Notes: a model not told the origin generated them from the letters alone. Counted from the first letter of the stretch, positions 1 through 12,102 are shown. The stretch: 64,000 bases of DNA from Ryuthela nishihirai (GCA_038380435.1 JAWZYU010000004.1:23348001-23412000); one strand, 5' to 3'. Numbers and translations are program-made.

Positions 1-162
1 AAGACTGCCAATAAAACTTTTTAAGTTAAGACAGAACTGAATTCTTGATCTCAGATTCAGCTCCTGTCTTCAGGTTCAAACTGCTATTAAATCTTCTTTC
101 TCATATATAGTACGTTTCTTGATGCACATTTTATATATTTATATATAAATGTTACAAATTAA

Positions 163-265
163 AGTTTTTGTATAAATCTCTCAGAGAAGAAGTAAGGCAG
201 TAATTTGATGATTCAGGCCCATAATATTTGAAATACCTCTGTGAGTTTATCTTCCAGTGAATAAT
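163..265 (+). repeat. Direct duplication, left copy
   Basis: About 103 bp (gaagaagtaaggcagtaatt, ggcccataatatttgaaata) repeated at 663-768 with a handful of differences. Confidence 0.85.
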
Positions 266-662
266 TAGCTGTGTTAATGTACCAGTATTCTGTTTTTTGA
301 ATCTCCCATAAACTTTGCTGTAAAAGAGTTGTTTTTTTCATTTTAAATTTGTAATATGCATTTAAGTAACCATTTAATTTCTACTGAACATGAACAGCTT
401 AATCATAAATAAGGTTTCCGTAGCGATTTGAACCTGGTCTCTGTTTTCCTTTTTTCTTTGCTTGTTGGGGCTCTGCCACTTTGCTTTTTCACATGTTATT
501 CCCCACCTCCCTCCCCCAAACTTTCTCATTTTGAACTTGTCTTTCACAACTGTGTCGTGTGCTCCCATAGTGGTCTCAGAGGAGCCTGGGCTTTCAGTGT
601 TATGCTTTCAGCTGGCCAGCTCCTTGGTCATGGGAGGATGATGGGGACTGGGGCCAAATTGG
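266..662. other. Intron, no recognised feature
   Basis: Sequence between the two 103-bp direct copies; no convincing coding or repeat identity. 769-1349 is likewise unassigned. Confidence 0.5.
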
Positions 663-768
663 AGTTTTTGTATAACTCTCTCTGATGAAGAAGTAAGGCA
701 GTAATTTGATGATTCTGGCCCATAATATTTGAAATACCTCTGTGAATTTATATCTTCCAGTAAATAGT
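663..768 (+). repeat. Direct duplication, right copy
   Basis: Second copy of 163-265, offset by exactly 500 bp at its start. Confidence 0.85.
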
Positions 769-1349
769 TTTAGGACCCAAGGCATGTCCCCACCCCCCAA
801 TGGCTATTTTCCCTTTCATTTGTTCTTCAAATGCTCACAAAGTCTGGGTGTTGCCTGGATTTATGTGGGTCAACTGGAGGCCTTCCCATTTCCTCTGGTT
901 GACAAAGTCTGGTGAGGGTGATGGCAATGCTTGGGCCTACACGGAACCTCAGTTGATCATCCTTTACAAACAGTTTCCTTTCATTTCTGATCCTTTCTTT
1001 TCAACAGTTTAAAATATTTTATGTATAGTTATTTTACTAAAGTTTGGAAATTCAGAATTCAAAATTATGAAACTTTTTCAAAGTTCACATTCAAAGTTTT
1101 GGCTTATGTAATTCAGTTGAAATTATTTTTATCTGCTCTTTGACTATATTAATTATCCAACACTCATAATTTGAAAAGACCTCCCATGCACCTCAATGAT
1201 TTATAACCAGATTTATCCTGATTTCATCAGTTAACAGTCAGCTCACTAGAACAGGCCCTTTCTCTGTTGTCCAACAGCATGAATGTTTATTTAGGAGGAT
1301 TTCCCTAACTCAAGATGTAGTAATATCTGGAATAGCGCAATATTGTTTT

Positions 1350-1726
1350 TTCTTTTTTCTGAGTAGCACTTTTTTACAGACGGTCTAAATGGCCAGATCA
1401 CAAAGACCTGAGGGCTCAGAGAAAGTTGGGGGGGGGGGGGAGCTGATGCACTAGATAGCTATTAGGAGACAGATGGAAGCCTCCTGTCAAGGCCATTCAG
1501 CATGTTTTTTAACATGCACAGGGTATGGCTCCCTCGCACATAGAACCATAGCTTAACATCCCATCTGATGGAGGTGGCCTTTCCAAGTCCATCGGTGTCC
1601 CCTACTGACTGAGGACAGGTAGGGAGTTTTGCAAAGATAAATCTCGATGCTGTCCCAGGTGGGACTCAAACCTGAGAAACTGCAGATTAAAGCCTGGTGT
1701 GCTACTGACTGAGCCATTCCTGTCCC
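1350..1726 (-). mobile_element. tRNA-derived SINE (family 1), degraded
   Basis: Minus-strand copy. The head at 1726-1650 has aatggctcagtcagtagcac (A box) and ctcaggtttgagtccc (B box); the body at 1580-1400 shares agctatggttctatgtgcga, catgttaaaaaacatgct and gtgatctggccattta; the end is agtgctactcag near 1360. A run of 13 G at 1428-1440 interrupts the body. Confidence 0.82.
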
Positions 1727-3989
1727 ATTCAAAAAAATTCAAGAAAAAATTAACTATGAATAGAATGGTTATATATTTCTGAATAACAGAAACTATATAT
1801 TTTTCCTTCAAGCACAAAATTTGTTAGCACTGGGTGTTGCCACACGATTACTATAATTGTCCCTATGTCATTCACTTGCATGTCTTTTGTGAATATGTTC
1901 AGTTTGTCCCAAATGATAAGTACAAGCAGTGGCAAGCTATGAATGTTTGATTAGTTGGCTCTCTGTTTTGCCATTTTTTTTTCACATTTTTCAAATATAT
2001 TTTTTATATTAAAACTGAGCAATATTAATTTAAAATGTTTTATTTTCATTTAATATATTTCAAAAATAATCAAGAATGGAAAAGTTATTGCAAAAAATTC
2101 CTTAATGAATGTACTAATTTATTACTATTTGTTACTCTTCTTTGGCTTTTTTCAATAGCTGAGTGATTATTATGAAGGAAAAACTTTACATATGGATCAG
2201 GATCACAATGAGCCAATGGTTGATTAATTGCCATTAAATCTGCAATCTGTTTGAATGTCAAACCTATTCTTTTTACTGTAACGATATTTTTCATTATGCT
2301 GAAAGTTTGCTCATTTCCAGTGTTGTTAATTGCAATGGATCCAAGACTATTTCTAGTCTTTTTAACCCTTAATGGGCCACAGCTAGGTATACCATTTTTA
2401 CCTTTCCGATTCTGGGGGCACAGAGTCTGTCTATCATTCCATAATGTAAGATCGTAAATTTTATTTTTTTTGAACAGAATTCGACATTTTTTTTTTACTA
2501 TTTGTAATTAAATTGTAAAAATAACATTTCATTCTATGATATATATATATATGTTTTTCTTGTTGATTCTGCTTGAAAAAGTTAAAAAAATTAACTTATT
2601 TGAATATATAGTCGTACGCACATATTGAATCACCATAAATAGCTTCAAGTAGCGATGATTTAGTTTATGCCTTTATTCTGCCTTATCATTGTGGATTATT
2701 GATCAGTTTTTGTTTTCTGATATGTTGACCTATTTATAAATGTAGCAGTGTAATTCTTTCTAAACTTTTAACGTAAATTATTGATTTTATTACTATTGGA
2801 AGTTGCTCACCCTGTAACTTTGCCAAATGCTTTCAATCAAAATTTTAGCATACTTTTGATTTCAAAGACTTTTTTTTTTCTACTCTGGTGCTTGTGAAAT
2901 ATTCTGGTGAATTATTTTTTATTGAGTTCCAAATGTATACTGTGATTATAAAGAATAATTTGAAATGAAGAAAATGTAGCTGCTAAATTCTAATGGCCAA
3001 TATCAAAAGAATTATAGGATTACATGATTTGCCTAAAAGTTTGATTTTTTTAAAAGGAAGAACTTGTTTTAGTTATAATTTGGAAAAAAAAATGCTTTTT
3101 TTTTTTATTTTTACTGAATTGAAAATAAAAAAGTAAAATTTTGCAATTGTTTATAAACTTTAACTACTATATTATTTTTATTTAATTTTTGCCATTTTAT
3201 TAATTACAATTAAATGTCCTTTCTTGTGGTATTTAGTATTCCCCTTCACTATTTACATCAGGATGAGGTTATAAAGTTGTGCTTCTTATTTTTTTAACAC
3301 ATTTCAAAATTAACTTGGCCACCAGAGTGAGACCAGTTGCAGAAATCTGACTTTAAGGGTTAATTGAGTTTGGGATTTCATTTGAGTTTGAGGCTAAGTT
3401 GTTCACCAAGACTCTGAAATAATTAATTTTGATTTCAAGTTTTGTAAGAAAACTTAAAACTTAAAAACTTAACTTATTTTATATATTTTAGCTTATTAAT
3501 TCCTCATATTTTTTTAACTTTTTAAAAATAAGTAACGATTTTAACAATGATGTCTTAAATTTCAAATAGTTTTACAATGGGCTCTTGTGATCCTGAGAGA
3601 GCCTGCTATAGCTCACTGCTGAGTAGGAGCATCTTTCCTGTCATATTTAAGGGTACTCCTTGATTGGTAAATATGCACTTGTAGGAAATAGAGCTGCATA
3701 CCTTCAAACTGTATGGAAGAGTTATTCAACAGTAGTTTCAATATCTGTATTCATGTTACAGTTCCTCTGTTTTATAGTGGATTATTCCAAAAAGAGGCAA
3801 CTCAGGTGGAGAGGCTATCTATCTATCCATAAATAAAAGATAAAATTGGAATGTTTGTAAAGCGCATAATATTTAGAAGTTTAAAAATGCCAAGAAATTT
3901 GTAAATGTTTAAATAATGCATACTCATCATAGTTCTTTATATTGAAATATAAATTTAGACTCATGCCTTCAACTGTCTACACCTGTGCA
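1727..3989. other. Intron, no recognised feature
   Basis: AT-rich with many T and A runs and a (at)n run near 2540. I see no exon, transposase or retrotransposon motif on either strand. Confidence 0.6.
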
Positions 3990-4390
3990 TCAAATAGTTT
4001 TCAATTTTTCACCAGTAGACATGAAGTTGCAATGGACATAACTTGCTGCTATGTTAGTGGGTATACGTGCTGCATATTTAGTGCTGAAAAAAGTGAGAAA
4101 ATGACGTGAAAAATACCGGCGATCGATATGGATGAAAGATTATTTTTAAACGTGGAATTTTGGAATAATGAGGGAACTGGAATTAAATGAAAATGTTCTT
4201 TTTAAGAACTTTACGCAAATGTCTAGAACAAACTTCTACATGCTTTTGGGAATGGTGGAGCCAAAGATAAGAAAAAAATACTCGTTTCAGCAAAGCAATA
4301 CCAGCTAAAGTGAAATTAGCGATCACACTTAGATATTTAGCAGCCGGTGATTCATTCATGTCTCTAATGTACTTATTTAAACCTATAATC
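3990..4390 (+). pseudogene. PIF/Harbinger-type transposase remnant
   Basis: Broken frames on the + strand read MSRTNFYMLLGMVEPKI at about 4220-4270, then KAIPAKVKLAITLRYLAAGD and SFMSLMYLFK at about 4295-4380. This is the N-terminal block of Harbinger transposases (the maRLAitLRyLATGDs motif). Several frameshifts and stops separate the pieces and the DDE part is absent. Only the family assignment is supported; element ends were not found. Confidence 0.65.
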
Positions 4391-4692
4391 TGATAAATTA
4401 TTTAATTAATTTTTTATTATTTAAATTAATATAATAATTTATATCTCTGATGAATTATTTAACCTATAATCTTCAATAAAGGCCAATGTTTGTTCTGACA
4501 ACATGAGCAAAAAACACAAGCTCAATAATTACAAAAACCGAAGAAACCTTCCAGACAGACTACGAAGTTGCACGAAATGTTGAACAAAAATCCACTACTG
4601 GTGGAAGTACGCGTGCTACTGCATGTGTCACTAAAAACTGCACCTCAACTGATTTGAGGCATGCCTTTGTACATGTGTCACATGTGCTACAT

Positions 4693-4712
4693 GCATGCGC
4701 CGCGGCGCATGC
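4693..4712. other. Perfect 20-bp GC-rich palindrome
   Basis: gcatgcgccgcggcgcatgc is self-complementary and lies in a small CpG-containing patch (4650-4740) inside AT-rich intron. It may be part of the Harbinger element or a chance palindrome. Confidence 0.7.
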
Positions 4713-4845
4713 CTCCTAGTGCACGTAAAACGCACAAGTGTGGATATAGCCAATGACACCTTTCATTGAATACTGCATTCAAAACTGTTGCACTTAGACA
4801 TTCTACTATTATCATAACCATTGATTATTTACCTTGTATCTACTA

Positions 4846-6340
4846 CACTGCTGTTCATAATTTAAGGAAGTGGAACAAGGATATAAATATCTCAATAAAT
4901 CCTTTTCGGATTTAACAAAAGTGTCAGAGAATACTTAGCATGAAATAACTCACATTTATTGGCTATTGAATTTGCATTTCTCAATTCAAAAGACTGTAAT
5001 ATGCAAATTAAGCTGACAATAAAAGCAGCATCAAAAATGGGCACTTCTCAATTTGGATTAAGAGTGGCTTTATTGAGTATTTCAGATTACAGTTTTGTTA
5101 AAATGCAAAGGAGGAACCATTTGGATGACATCAGAGGTGGGGAGAGCCATCAGACTGATGGAAGCAGGACAGTCACATAGTGAGGTTACCAGATTCACGA
5201 ATGTCTAAAGTGTAATTTCCAGACTAGAGATGTTTTCAAGACATTAGAACATGCTCTAGAAGAATGAATCAGGGTAAGCCCAGAGCAAAGCAGTTCAAGA
5301 TGATCGTTTCCTGTCCTTAACTGCATGGTACAATAGAATGATACCAGTGTAAGAACTTGAATCAGAGTTGTCAGCTGTCACAGAAAGGACAGTATCCAGG
5401 GTAACTGTATCCTGATGACTTCATGAAAGGGTTATTTACTAGAAGACTTGCAATGTGCATACCACTAACAGCTCATTGGAGGGCATGAGTGTAATGGAGC
5501 AGACAGCACCTGAATTTGACCAATGATCAATGGGGACAGGCTCTCTTTTTTGATGAATCATGACATAGCATAAGTAGTGATTCTCCACACCAGTGCATTT
5601 GGAGAGAGCATGGGACACGTTATCAGTCCTTGAATATCATGGAAAGGGACTTTTTTGGTGGGAGTGGTTTGGTGGTCTGAGGGAGATATAACTATCAATG
5701 GCCACACTGACTTGCATGTTTTTACAGGAGGGACTCTGCCCTAAGATACAGAGACAATATCCTAGAGCTTTATGTGAGATGCCATTGGGGCAGAATTAAT
5801 TTTTAAGGACAATGCATCCTCATAGAGCTAAGATAGTGAAGGAATACCTTGAGAATGAAGATATCCAGAGAATGGAGTGACCAAAATAGGTCTCCTGACC
5901 TAAATCCCATTGAACATGTATGAGAATCTTTGGGAAGGTAAGTTGCAGTCATCAACCCCCTCCAAGGAACCTTCATGAGTTGAGAAATGCTCTTATATAC
6001 AAGTGGAGTTTGCTACTCTCTGCATTGTTGGGTAACTTTATTTGAAGCTAAAGAGCTCTTTGTGTAAGCTGTATTACTGTTAAGGTTAATCATACTCCTT
6101 ACTAAACAACATTAGCTTCAGTATCTGCAGTGATGTATAATATTTCATAATTGGAAACATTTTCTGATATGTTCTTTGATTGCAATTTTAATTGGACAAG
6201 TATTCAGATATATTCTTTATTTCAAATGTAAATATCATATGTGATATTAAACATCCTCTGAAACATTCATTAAATTCTAAAGGATTTTGTGAGAGATATT
6301 TACATTTTTGTTCAACTTCCTTAAATTATGAACAGCAGTG
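4846..6340 (+). mobile_element. Degraded Tc1-like DNA transposon with terminal inverted repeats
   Basis: Terminal inverted repeats of roughly 55-60 bp match between 4846-4905 and 6280-6340, both beginning cactgctgttcataattta. Each end abuts a TA (4844-4845 and 6341-6342), the standard Tc1/mariner target duplication. The interior (about 1.5 kb) encodes a broken Tc1 transposase: RNHLDD and an EAGQSHSEV-like helix-turn-helix near 5110-5190, a GTRYQSLNIMERDFFGG-like block near 5610-5660, HRAKIVKEYLENEDIQRMEW near 5825-5880 and PPRNLHELRNAL near 5960. Frameshifts and stops throughout, including one in the DNA..HRA catalytic segment, make it inactive. Confidence 0.88.
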
Positions 6341-6410
6341 TATTTGGTGACATAGTACTTGTAGATAGTCATTTTTGTTTCTAACTAAATACTGATATAC
6401 TAAAGTTTAA

Positions 6411-7782
6411 ACATGTAACTAATTCAATTCAATTAACGTCACAGATTTATGGGAGGTCTTCTTTCAAGCTTTCCCAAATTTGATTTAGTGATAAAAAAGC
6501 TTCTAACTTCTTTTGGAAATCTTTTCCAAAAAAATTTTTATTTATGTGACAGATATATATACTTTTTTTTTTAAACAAATATTTTTTTTTTATTTTTTTT
6601 AATTTTTTTTTTATTTTTTTTTTTTTATTTATTATTATTATTTTTTTTTCTCTCTCCTTTTTTCCATTAATTCATTTTCATTTCATTTTTTTTTTCTTTT
6701 TTAATATTTATTATTATTTTTTTTTTTCTTTTTTATATTTTTTGCCATATGTTAGTCTCAAGGAGGAAGTCTAGCAGGAAATTAAAAATTTTAATTTGTG
6801 TAGATAATATTGGAAAATTTAAGATTGTATTTATATTGTAGTCTTTTAATCCTATACTTTCAAGATTACTAAAAAATTTATTTCTTTGAAGTTGATATTT
6901 ATCACAGTTTAATATTATGTGGTTAGAATTTTCTATTAAGTTACAGGTGGAACAATTTGGAGAATTACTAAGTTTCAAATAATATTTTGATTTGTTTAAC
7001 ATAATTGTATCTGTTCTGAGTCTTAAAATAAATTTAAATTCTTGTCTTTTAAAAGGAATATTTAAAAGGTAATTAATTTTATTTGAAAGATTGAATCTAT
7101 AGTTAGATTTAACCAGAGAGTTAATTTGAAAATAATTTTCAGTCAAAACAAATTCAAGATTTTTTAATTCTTGTTTAGATCTACTATAAAACTTATGGAT
7201 ATTAGTTATATTTTCAAGTTCATGTGAAGATTTTGCTATTCTGTCAGCTTCTTCATTTTCCTTTATTCCAGTATGACCTGGAACCCAGCTTATATGAATT
7301 TTATTACCATTTTGTTCAAAATTTTCAGTATTTAATTTTAGAATAGAGTTTGTATAAAATGGATATATTGAATATGAGTTATCTTGCATTAAAGTTAAAA
7401 TTGCCCCTTTGGAGTCTGTGAAAATGACAATGTTTTGATTTTTAATATTTTGGAGTGTCCATCTAAGTGTGGCCAGAATTGCAAAAATTTCCGTATGTAA
7501 AATAGGAGTAAATTTAGGTAATTTAAATTGTAATGATATATTTTTGGATGGAATGAATACTGCTGCAGAAGCAGAACCGGTATCTTGTATATAAGATCCA
7601 TCTGTATAGATTTCAAAAAAATTGTAAAAGTTTTCATTTTTATAATTGTAAAATAGTTGTGAGATATTTTCATTTGAAAATTCAGCTTTAGAGTTTAAAG
7701 AAGGGATTTCAGTATAAAAGGAAGGTGATTTATAACACCAGGTTGCCATGAAATCAGTAATGTCTCCTCTACATGTAACTAA
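6411..7782 (-). mobile_element. 5'-truncated LINE (Jockey/I type) with 12-bp target-site duplication
   Basis: A retrotransposon insertion on the minus strand. The sequence acatgtaactaa occurs at 6411-6422 and again at 7771-7782, bracketing an insert of about 1348 bp. The insert holds the C-terminal part of a LINE ORF2, a long A-rich 3' region (T-rich on + at 6550-6735) and a short ttgaa-type repeat at its 3' end. The reading frame is open to the truncation point at 7770, so the 5' end was lost in mid-ORF, as expected for incomplete reverse transcription. Confidence 0.75.
6733..7770 (-). CDS. LINE ORF2 C-terminus: RNase H and zinc-knuckle-like tail (partial)
   Basis: Longest open frame in the window, 338 codons from the ATG at 7749 and open seven further codons to the truncated element end. 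An RNase H domain is clear: YTDGS (Asp50), HTEIFAI (Glu87), FTDSKGA (Asp112), WVPGHTGI (155-162) and NEEADRIAK (Asp169), giving the DEDD set. A Cys/His tail, CSTCNLIENSNHIILNC, follows near residue 285. This arrangement is known from Jockey/I-group LINE ORF2 proteins. The reverse transcriptase and endonuclease parts are missing. The lack of stops suggests a fairly recent insertion. Exact clade is uncertain. Confidence 0.88.
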   Translation of the reverse strand, partial: RGDITDFMATWCYKSPSFYTEIPSLNSKAEFSNENISQLFYNYKNENFYNFFEIYTDGSYIQDTGSASAAVFIPSKNISLQFKLPKFTPILHTEIFAILATLRWTLQNIKNQNIVIFTDSKGAILTLMQDNSYSIYPFYTNSILKLNTENFEQNGNKIHISWVPGHTGIKENEEADRIAKSSHELENITNIHKFYSRSKQELKNLEFVLTENYFQINSLVKSNYRFNLSNKINYLLNIPFKRQEFKFILRLRTDTIMLNKSKYYLKLSNSPNCSTCNLIENSNHIILNCDKYQLQRNKFFSNLESIGLKDYNINTILNFPILSTQIKIFNFLLDFLLETNIWQKI

Positions 7783-7957
7783 ATTAATGTATTGTGATTT
7801 TATAGAAGTGCTTTAATCTATAATGCTCTGTAAGAGATAAAATTCTAGCTTTTAATTCTTAGTTGTAACAGTAGATATGAAAGTTTGTTGAATTTATAGC
7901 TTATTTATAGAAAGAAAGATCAAACGGACCTCTGTTTGAGCCCTGGATAATCATTAA

Positions 7958-8250
7958 TTATATTTATTTGCACAATATGGCCAAATTGTATGCATACTTA
8001 TTCACTTAACTTTTCAAATTTGGGGCATGTTCTTGTGCCTTATAATTTTGTCAAGCAGTGTATGCTGCACATTATACTCCCTCACCTTTGTGCAAAATTT
8101 TAAGGATGGTCATTTTATAGATAGTGAGGAAAACAATGTGGACTTTTGCCTATGTTTTTGGTAATCATACACTTGATGAGATTGCATAGGCTGACATATA
8201 CAGCAGGCAGTCCCCTGAAGTGTATGCTTACCAATAACATAGGTTAAAAG
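7958..8250 (+). repeat. Foldback repeat Z, copy 1
   Basis: A short inverted repeat (26 bp, three mismatches: gcctatgtttttggtaatca at 8148 and its complement ending 8243) encloses a 40-bp centre. The 190 bp upstream, starting tatttatttgcacaatatgg, recurs in reverse at 13190-13378. Non-coding; a MITE-like foldback. Confidence 0.65.
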
Positions 8251-8751
8251 GTTAATTTTTTATTAATGAAATAGGCATATGTGTTTCTTCTCTTATGCTG
8301 TCTTTCTGCTTTCTATTCTTTTGGTGCGAGAAAAGTGAGACTTCACTTTCCTCACTCCCTCAACACTGTATTACGCTGACAATCTCGTATCAGACCTCTG
8401 TGGCAAGCAACTAGTTGAAGAATAATTTATTTTTATTTTCAATTTGTATGTAGCATGACCTATATCAGTATGTTAGTTATTCAGGATAAGATCTTTTTCA
8501 CCTTTCAGGATTAACACTTTTCTGCTGCATAAAGAGTTAACTTAGCCACAAATGCATGTATTGTTAGAAACTTGTCACATATATGGTTAAATCAGTTATG
8601 TAGTATGAATAATCAGTCTTTTACTGAGCAGTTCACTTTAATGTATTAAAAGGAATTTCATAATTTTTTTAATTGGGCACTGTGTAAAGAAGTAAATGTA
8701 CTATTCAAAAATATTTTTGTGTGATTTCAATATCGTTCTTCATATTTTTAG
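8251..8751. other. Intron end before mannosidase exon
   Basis: No repeat recognised. The last 30 bases are pyrimidine-rich and lead to the acceptor at 8750-8751. Confidence 0.6.
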
Positions 8752-8923
8752 GTTGGATAAAGACATTTGAAAAGTACTTCAAAGATCAGACACAACATAT
8801 TTTAAACAATATGGTTGTTAAGTTAAAAGATGATACTAAGAGAAAATTCATTTGGGCTGAAATTTCTTTCTTATCATTCTGGTGGGAAAAAGTAGATAAA
8901 AACACCAAATTATTAGTCAGAAG
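8752..8923 (+). CDS. MAN2A: Alpha-mannosidase II-like gene, internal exon (first of five in window)
   Basis: Coding exon of a Golgi alpha-mannosidase II-like enzyme (GH38), a type II Golgi membrane enzyme that trims two mannoses from the hybrid N-glycan during complex-glycan maturation. The translation begins with the split Gly codon, then [19 protein letters not shown] and [13 protein letters not shown], all typical of the N-terminal part of the GH38 domain. The acceptor is ttttag at 8746-8751 and the donor AAG|gtaagc at 8921-8929. The exon enters after codon base 1 and leaves after base 2, so it joins the exon at 22406 in frame (Arg-Arg-Phe). The preceding residues should end HNDPG, which carries a zinc ligand; that exon is not in the window. 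Paralogue (MAN2A1, MAN2A2 or arthropod IIa/IIb) is not resolved. Confidence 0.93.
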
Positions 8924-9084
8924 GTAAGCAGATTTGTTTTAATATGTGATTTTTTTGTGTACAAAATGAAGTATGCCTACTGTACTATCGTGTTACTTCA
9001 TGGAAGCTAATTTTAAATGAAAGTAACCAATGTTTGTGAATTAAAAGTAATCCATGGGTAATTTCAGGTGAATAAGAAAAATAT

Positions 9085-9190
9085 TTAAATACCCGCTCAA
9101 GCAGCTACTTTCCACAGAGAGCTGACAAAGCCTGTCAGTTTATATGCCATAGTAGGAGGTTTGAGAGGATGGCAGGACTTCAGCAGAAAA
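9085..9190 (-). mobile_element. Body fragment of SINE family 2
   Basis: Shares gctcaagcagctactttcca, cacagagag and ggcaggacttcagcagaaa (+ strand) with 13688-13830. No tRNA head is present. Confidence 0.5.
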
Positions 9191-11569
9191 ACGAAGCAAA
9201 CAAAAATTTGAAACAAGTCTGTCACCTATCATAGATTCTAATAATATTTGGCATAAGTGTTAACATTCATAAGATATAGAATTACCAAAAAATATTATGT
9301 GCTAAAAATGTTTGAAAGGAGATGCAATCATTTAAGCTAAGGGGGTAGTATATAGATTTCAATTGTCACTTAAAGTTTTTATTTTTTTTCTTTAGTAGAT
9401 CAGAACACACACCATGGTGTTCTAGTATAACTTTCGATTGTGAATTTAATAAAAGATTTTATTTGTCATCATCATCATCATCATCATCCTCAAGCAGCCA
9501 TGGGCTATGGAGGTCCAACAAGAGTGTGCAATTTAGTTCTCCAAGCGTATTAGTCCTGAGCTACATCTGCTGCATCTGGCCACTGCACACCAATTCTAAA
9601 AAGTTCCTGTTTGACATTGTCTGCCCACTGCATCCCAGGTCTTCCCCTCTTTCTGAGGCCTTTAGCCCTTTCTTAGGCCATAAGGCCCTTATGAACCTTA
9701 GGTGTGCCTAAAGGCCTAAGAAAATCCTATTCACCAATCTATAATTATCCATACGGGCAACATGGCCAAACCAATGGAGTCTCTCTCTGCACAATATGCT
9801 GCTTAAAGGAGGTTGCCAACTCCTTTGCCTAACCTCATCATTAGTTACAAAGTCGAACCACCTAATGCCCAAGATACTGCGTAAGCATCTGGAATCAAAA
9901 GCATCTAGTTTCCTGTTATCTTGTTTACAAAGTGTCCAAGTTTCACTACTATAACTAACCCTAGAAAGAACCAAACTATTATACAGTCTAATTTTAGTCT
10001 TTAGGTGTATATGCCTATTTCTCCACACTCTCCATAGATTCTTAAAAGTCCTGGCAGCAATCCCTATTCGTCTGTTAATCTCATGCCGCACACCACCATT
10101 ATCTGTTACATAGCTCCCAAGATAATTAAACTGTGACACTTGCTCAAAACTGCAACCATTCAGATGAACTGAATCACAACCTGCCTGACCAATTTTCATC
10201 ACTTTAGTTTTCTCTCTGTTTATAACCAAACCTATTCTACTAACCAGTCTAATGAACAGCTCGAATGAAAAAGTTCATCTCATCAACATCATTTGTCAAC
10301 AGGGCTTAAATCATCAGCATAACCTAAATCAGAGATTTTCATATCTCCAGACCATTTAAGCCCAAAATCTTTCCATTGTAGTGAATTTCACATAACATAA
10401 TCAGTAACCAAACTAAAGAGAAAAGGAGACAAAATGCACCCTTGTCGAACACCAGAAGTAATACTAAACCAATTGCTACAAGCCTTACCAACTCTCACAC
10501 ATGATTCAGTGTTATTATAGAGAGCTTTCATTATGTTAACTAACTTGTCTGGTATACCATATGATCTCACAATCAACCACAAATTATGACGATCAACAGA
10601 GTTGAAAGCCTTTTTGAAATCAACAAAGCTAGCAACCAGAGGTTTCAGAAACTCTAAACATTTCTCAAGAATCTACCTAAGTGAAAATATCTGATCCACA
10701 CATCCCCTACCACTTCTGAATCCACATTGCTCATCACACAATTGCATGTCAACCAGATTCTTAATTCTATTAAGCACAATCATGCAAAGAACTTTACCTG
10801 AAACAGAAGAGTAGGCTGATACCCCTATAGTTAACACAAGAACTGCGATAACCTTTTTTGAAAATAGGGAAGATAATAATAGCTCTGGTAAAATCCTTAG
10901 AAACCATGCCTTTATCATAAAAGATATCCAAAATTTCAGTCTTCCAAGTGGTAACCGAAACATTGCCAGCTGTAAGCATTTCCATAGTAATTTCATCTAT
11001 CCCTGGAGTTTTATGAAGTTTAAGTTTAGAAATAGCCAAAATAACCTCAGATTGTGTTATAGGTCCAACATTAAAGCCACCAATGCATCTATCATCATTG
11101 CAAACAATGGGAGTAGAACTAACCACATTGTTTAGAACATCACTAAAATACTCAGCCCACCTAGCCATGAGAGAATACTCACCTTCTATATAATCTTACT
11201 TTGTTTATCCTTAAATCCCTCTATACATGTTCATTTTCTACCACATAAAACATTAACTATATGTTACCGCTCTCTGCTGTTGTGCTTATCTAACTGCTTC
11301 CTTGACTTTATCAGCCAAAGATTCTTATCAGCTGCTAACTGAGGATCCTTTACACATTCATTAATTTTTTGTAACACTTTCTGCAAGGACAAGTAGGGTA
11401 TTGATTAAGAACATTCTTGCAGTTCTTTCTTTCTGAAATAAGCTCAAGTGCCTTATCATTCAAATAATTCTGCCTCCTCTGCTCCTTTTTTCCTAAAAGA
11501 GTACTGTTAGTTTCCAAAAAATCCTGTTTAAAATAGTCCCATTCTTCCTCAACTTCAGTAGTAAGCAAA

Positions 11570-11745
11570 CCATGACTAAGTAACCTATCACAATGATCAC
11601 AATGACTAAGTCAACAATGACTAAGTAACCTATCTAATATACTAATATACTATAAACTATATCCACAATGACTAACCTCACAATGACCAAGTAACCTATC
11701 ACAATGACTAAGTACCTAATCATTATGACTAGGTAACCTATCATG
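11570..11745. repeat. Local tandem expansion inside LINE A
   Basis: Four to six imperfect copies of cacaatgactaagtaaccta (about 20-40 bp spacing) replace what in the other LINE copies is a single ataatgactaagtaacctat-type stretch. A young minisatellite born inside a transposon. Confidence 0.75.
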
Positions 11746-12102
11746 GTAAACTTTAGCTATAGCTGGGTCTTTCAGCGCTTCAGTATTAAAGGTAAATTTT
11801 TTAATCTTAGCACAACACTTTTTAAGTTTAAGTTGCAAGACACTTTTAACAAGGTAATGGTCAGATCCAATTTCAGCTCCCCTATATGCCCTGGTATTTC
11901 TAACATAATTAGCCCATTTGCTCTTAATATATAATCAATCATATTCTTATGCAGCCCATCAGGTGAAACCCATGTGTACTTATGTATGTTTGTAATAAGT
12001 GTTAGTTATTCTCAAACCATTAAGTTTACCTACCTGTAGGAGACGTTTCCCATTGCAGCAACCAATACCAAAAAGGGCCTATCACCCCTCCCCAAGCGGT
12101 GA

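Noticed and set aside
428..1012. Open stretches with Cys/Phe-rich translations on + strand
   Set aside because: Short, low-complexity composition and no recognisable motif; partly inside the duplicated segment. Not supported as genes.
2204..2230. Text cacaatgagcc considered as the missing HNDPG exon of the mannosidase
   Set aside because: Frame and following bases do not give HNDPG and no donor fits; the true upstream exon is probably outside the window.
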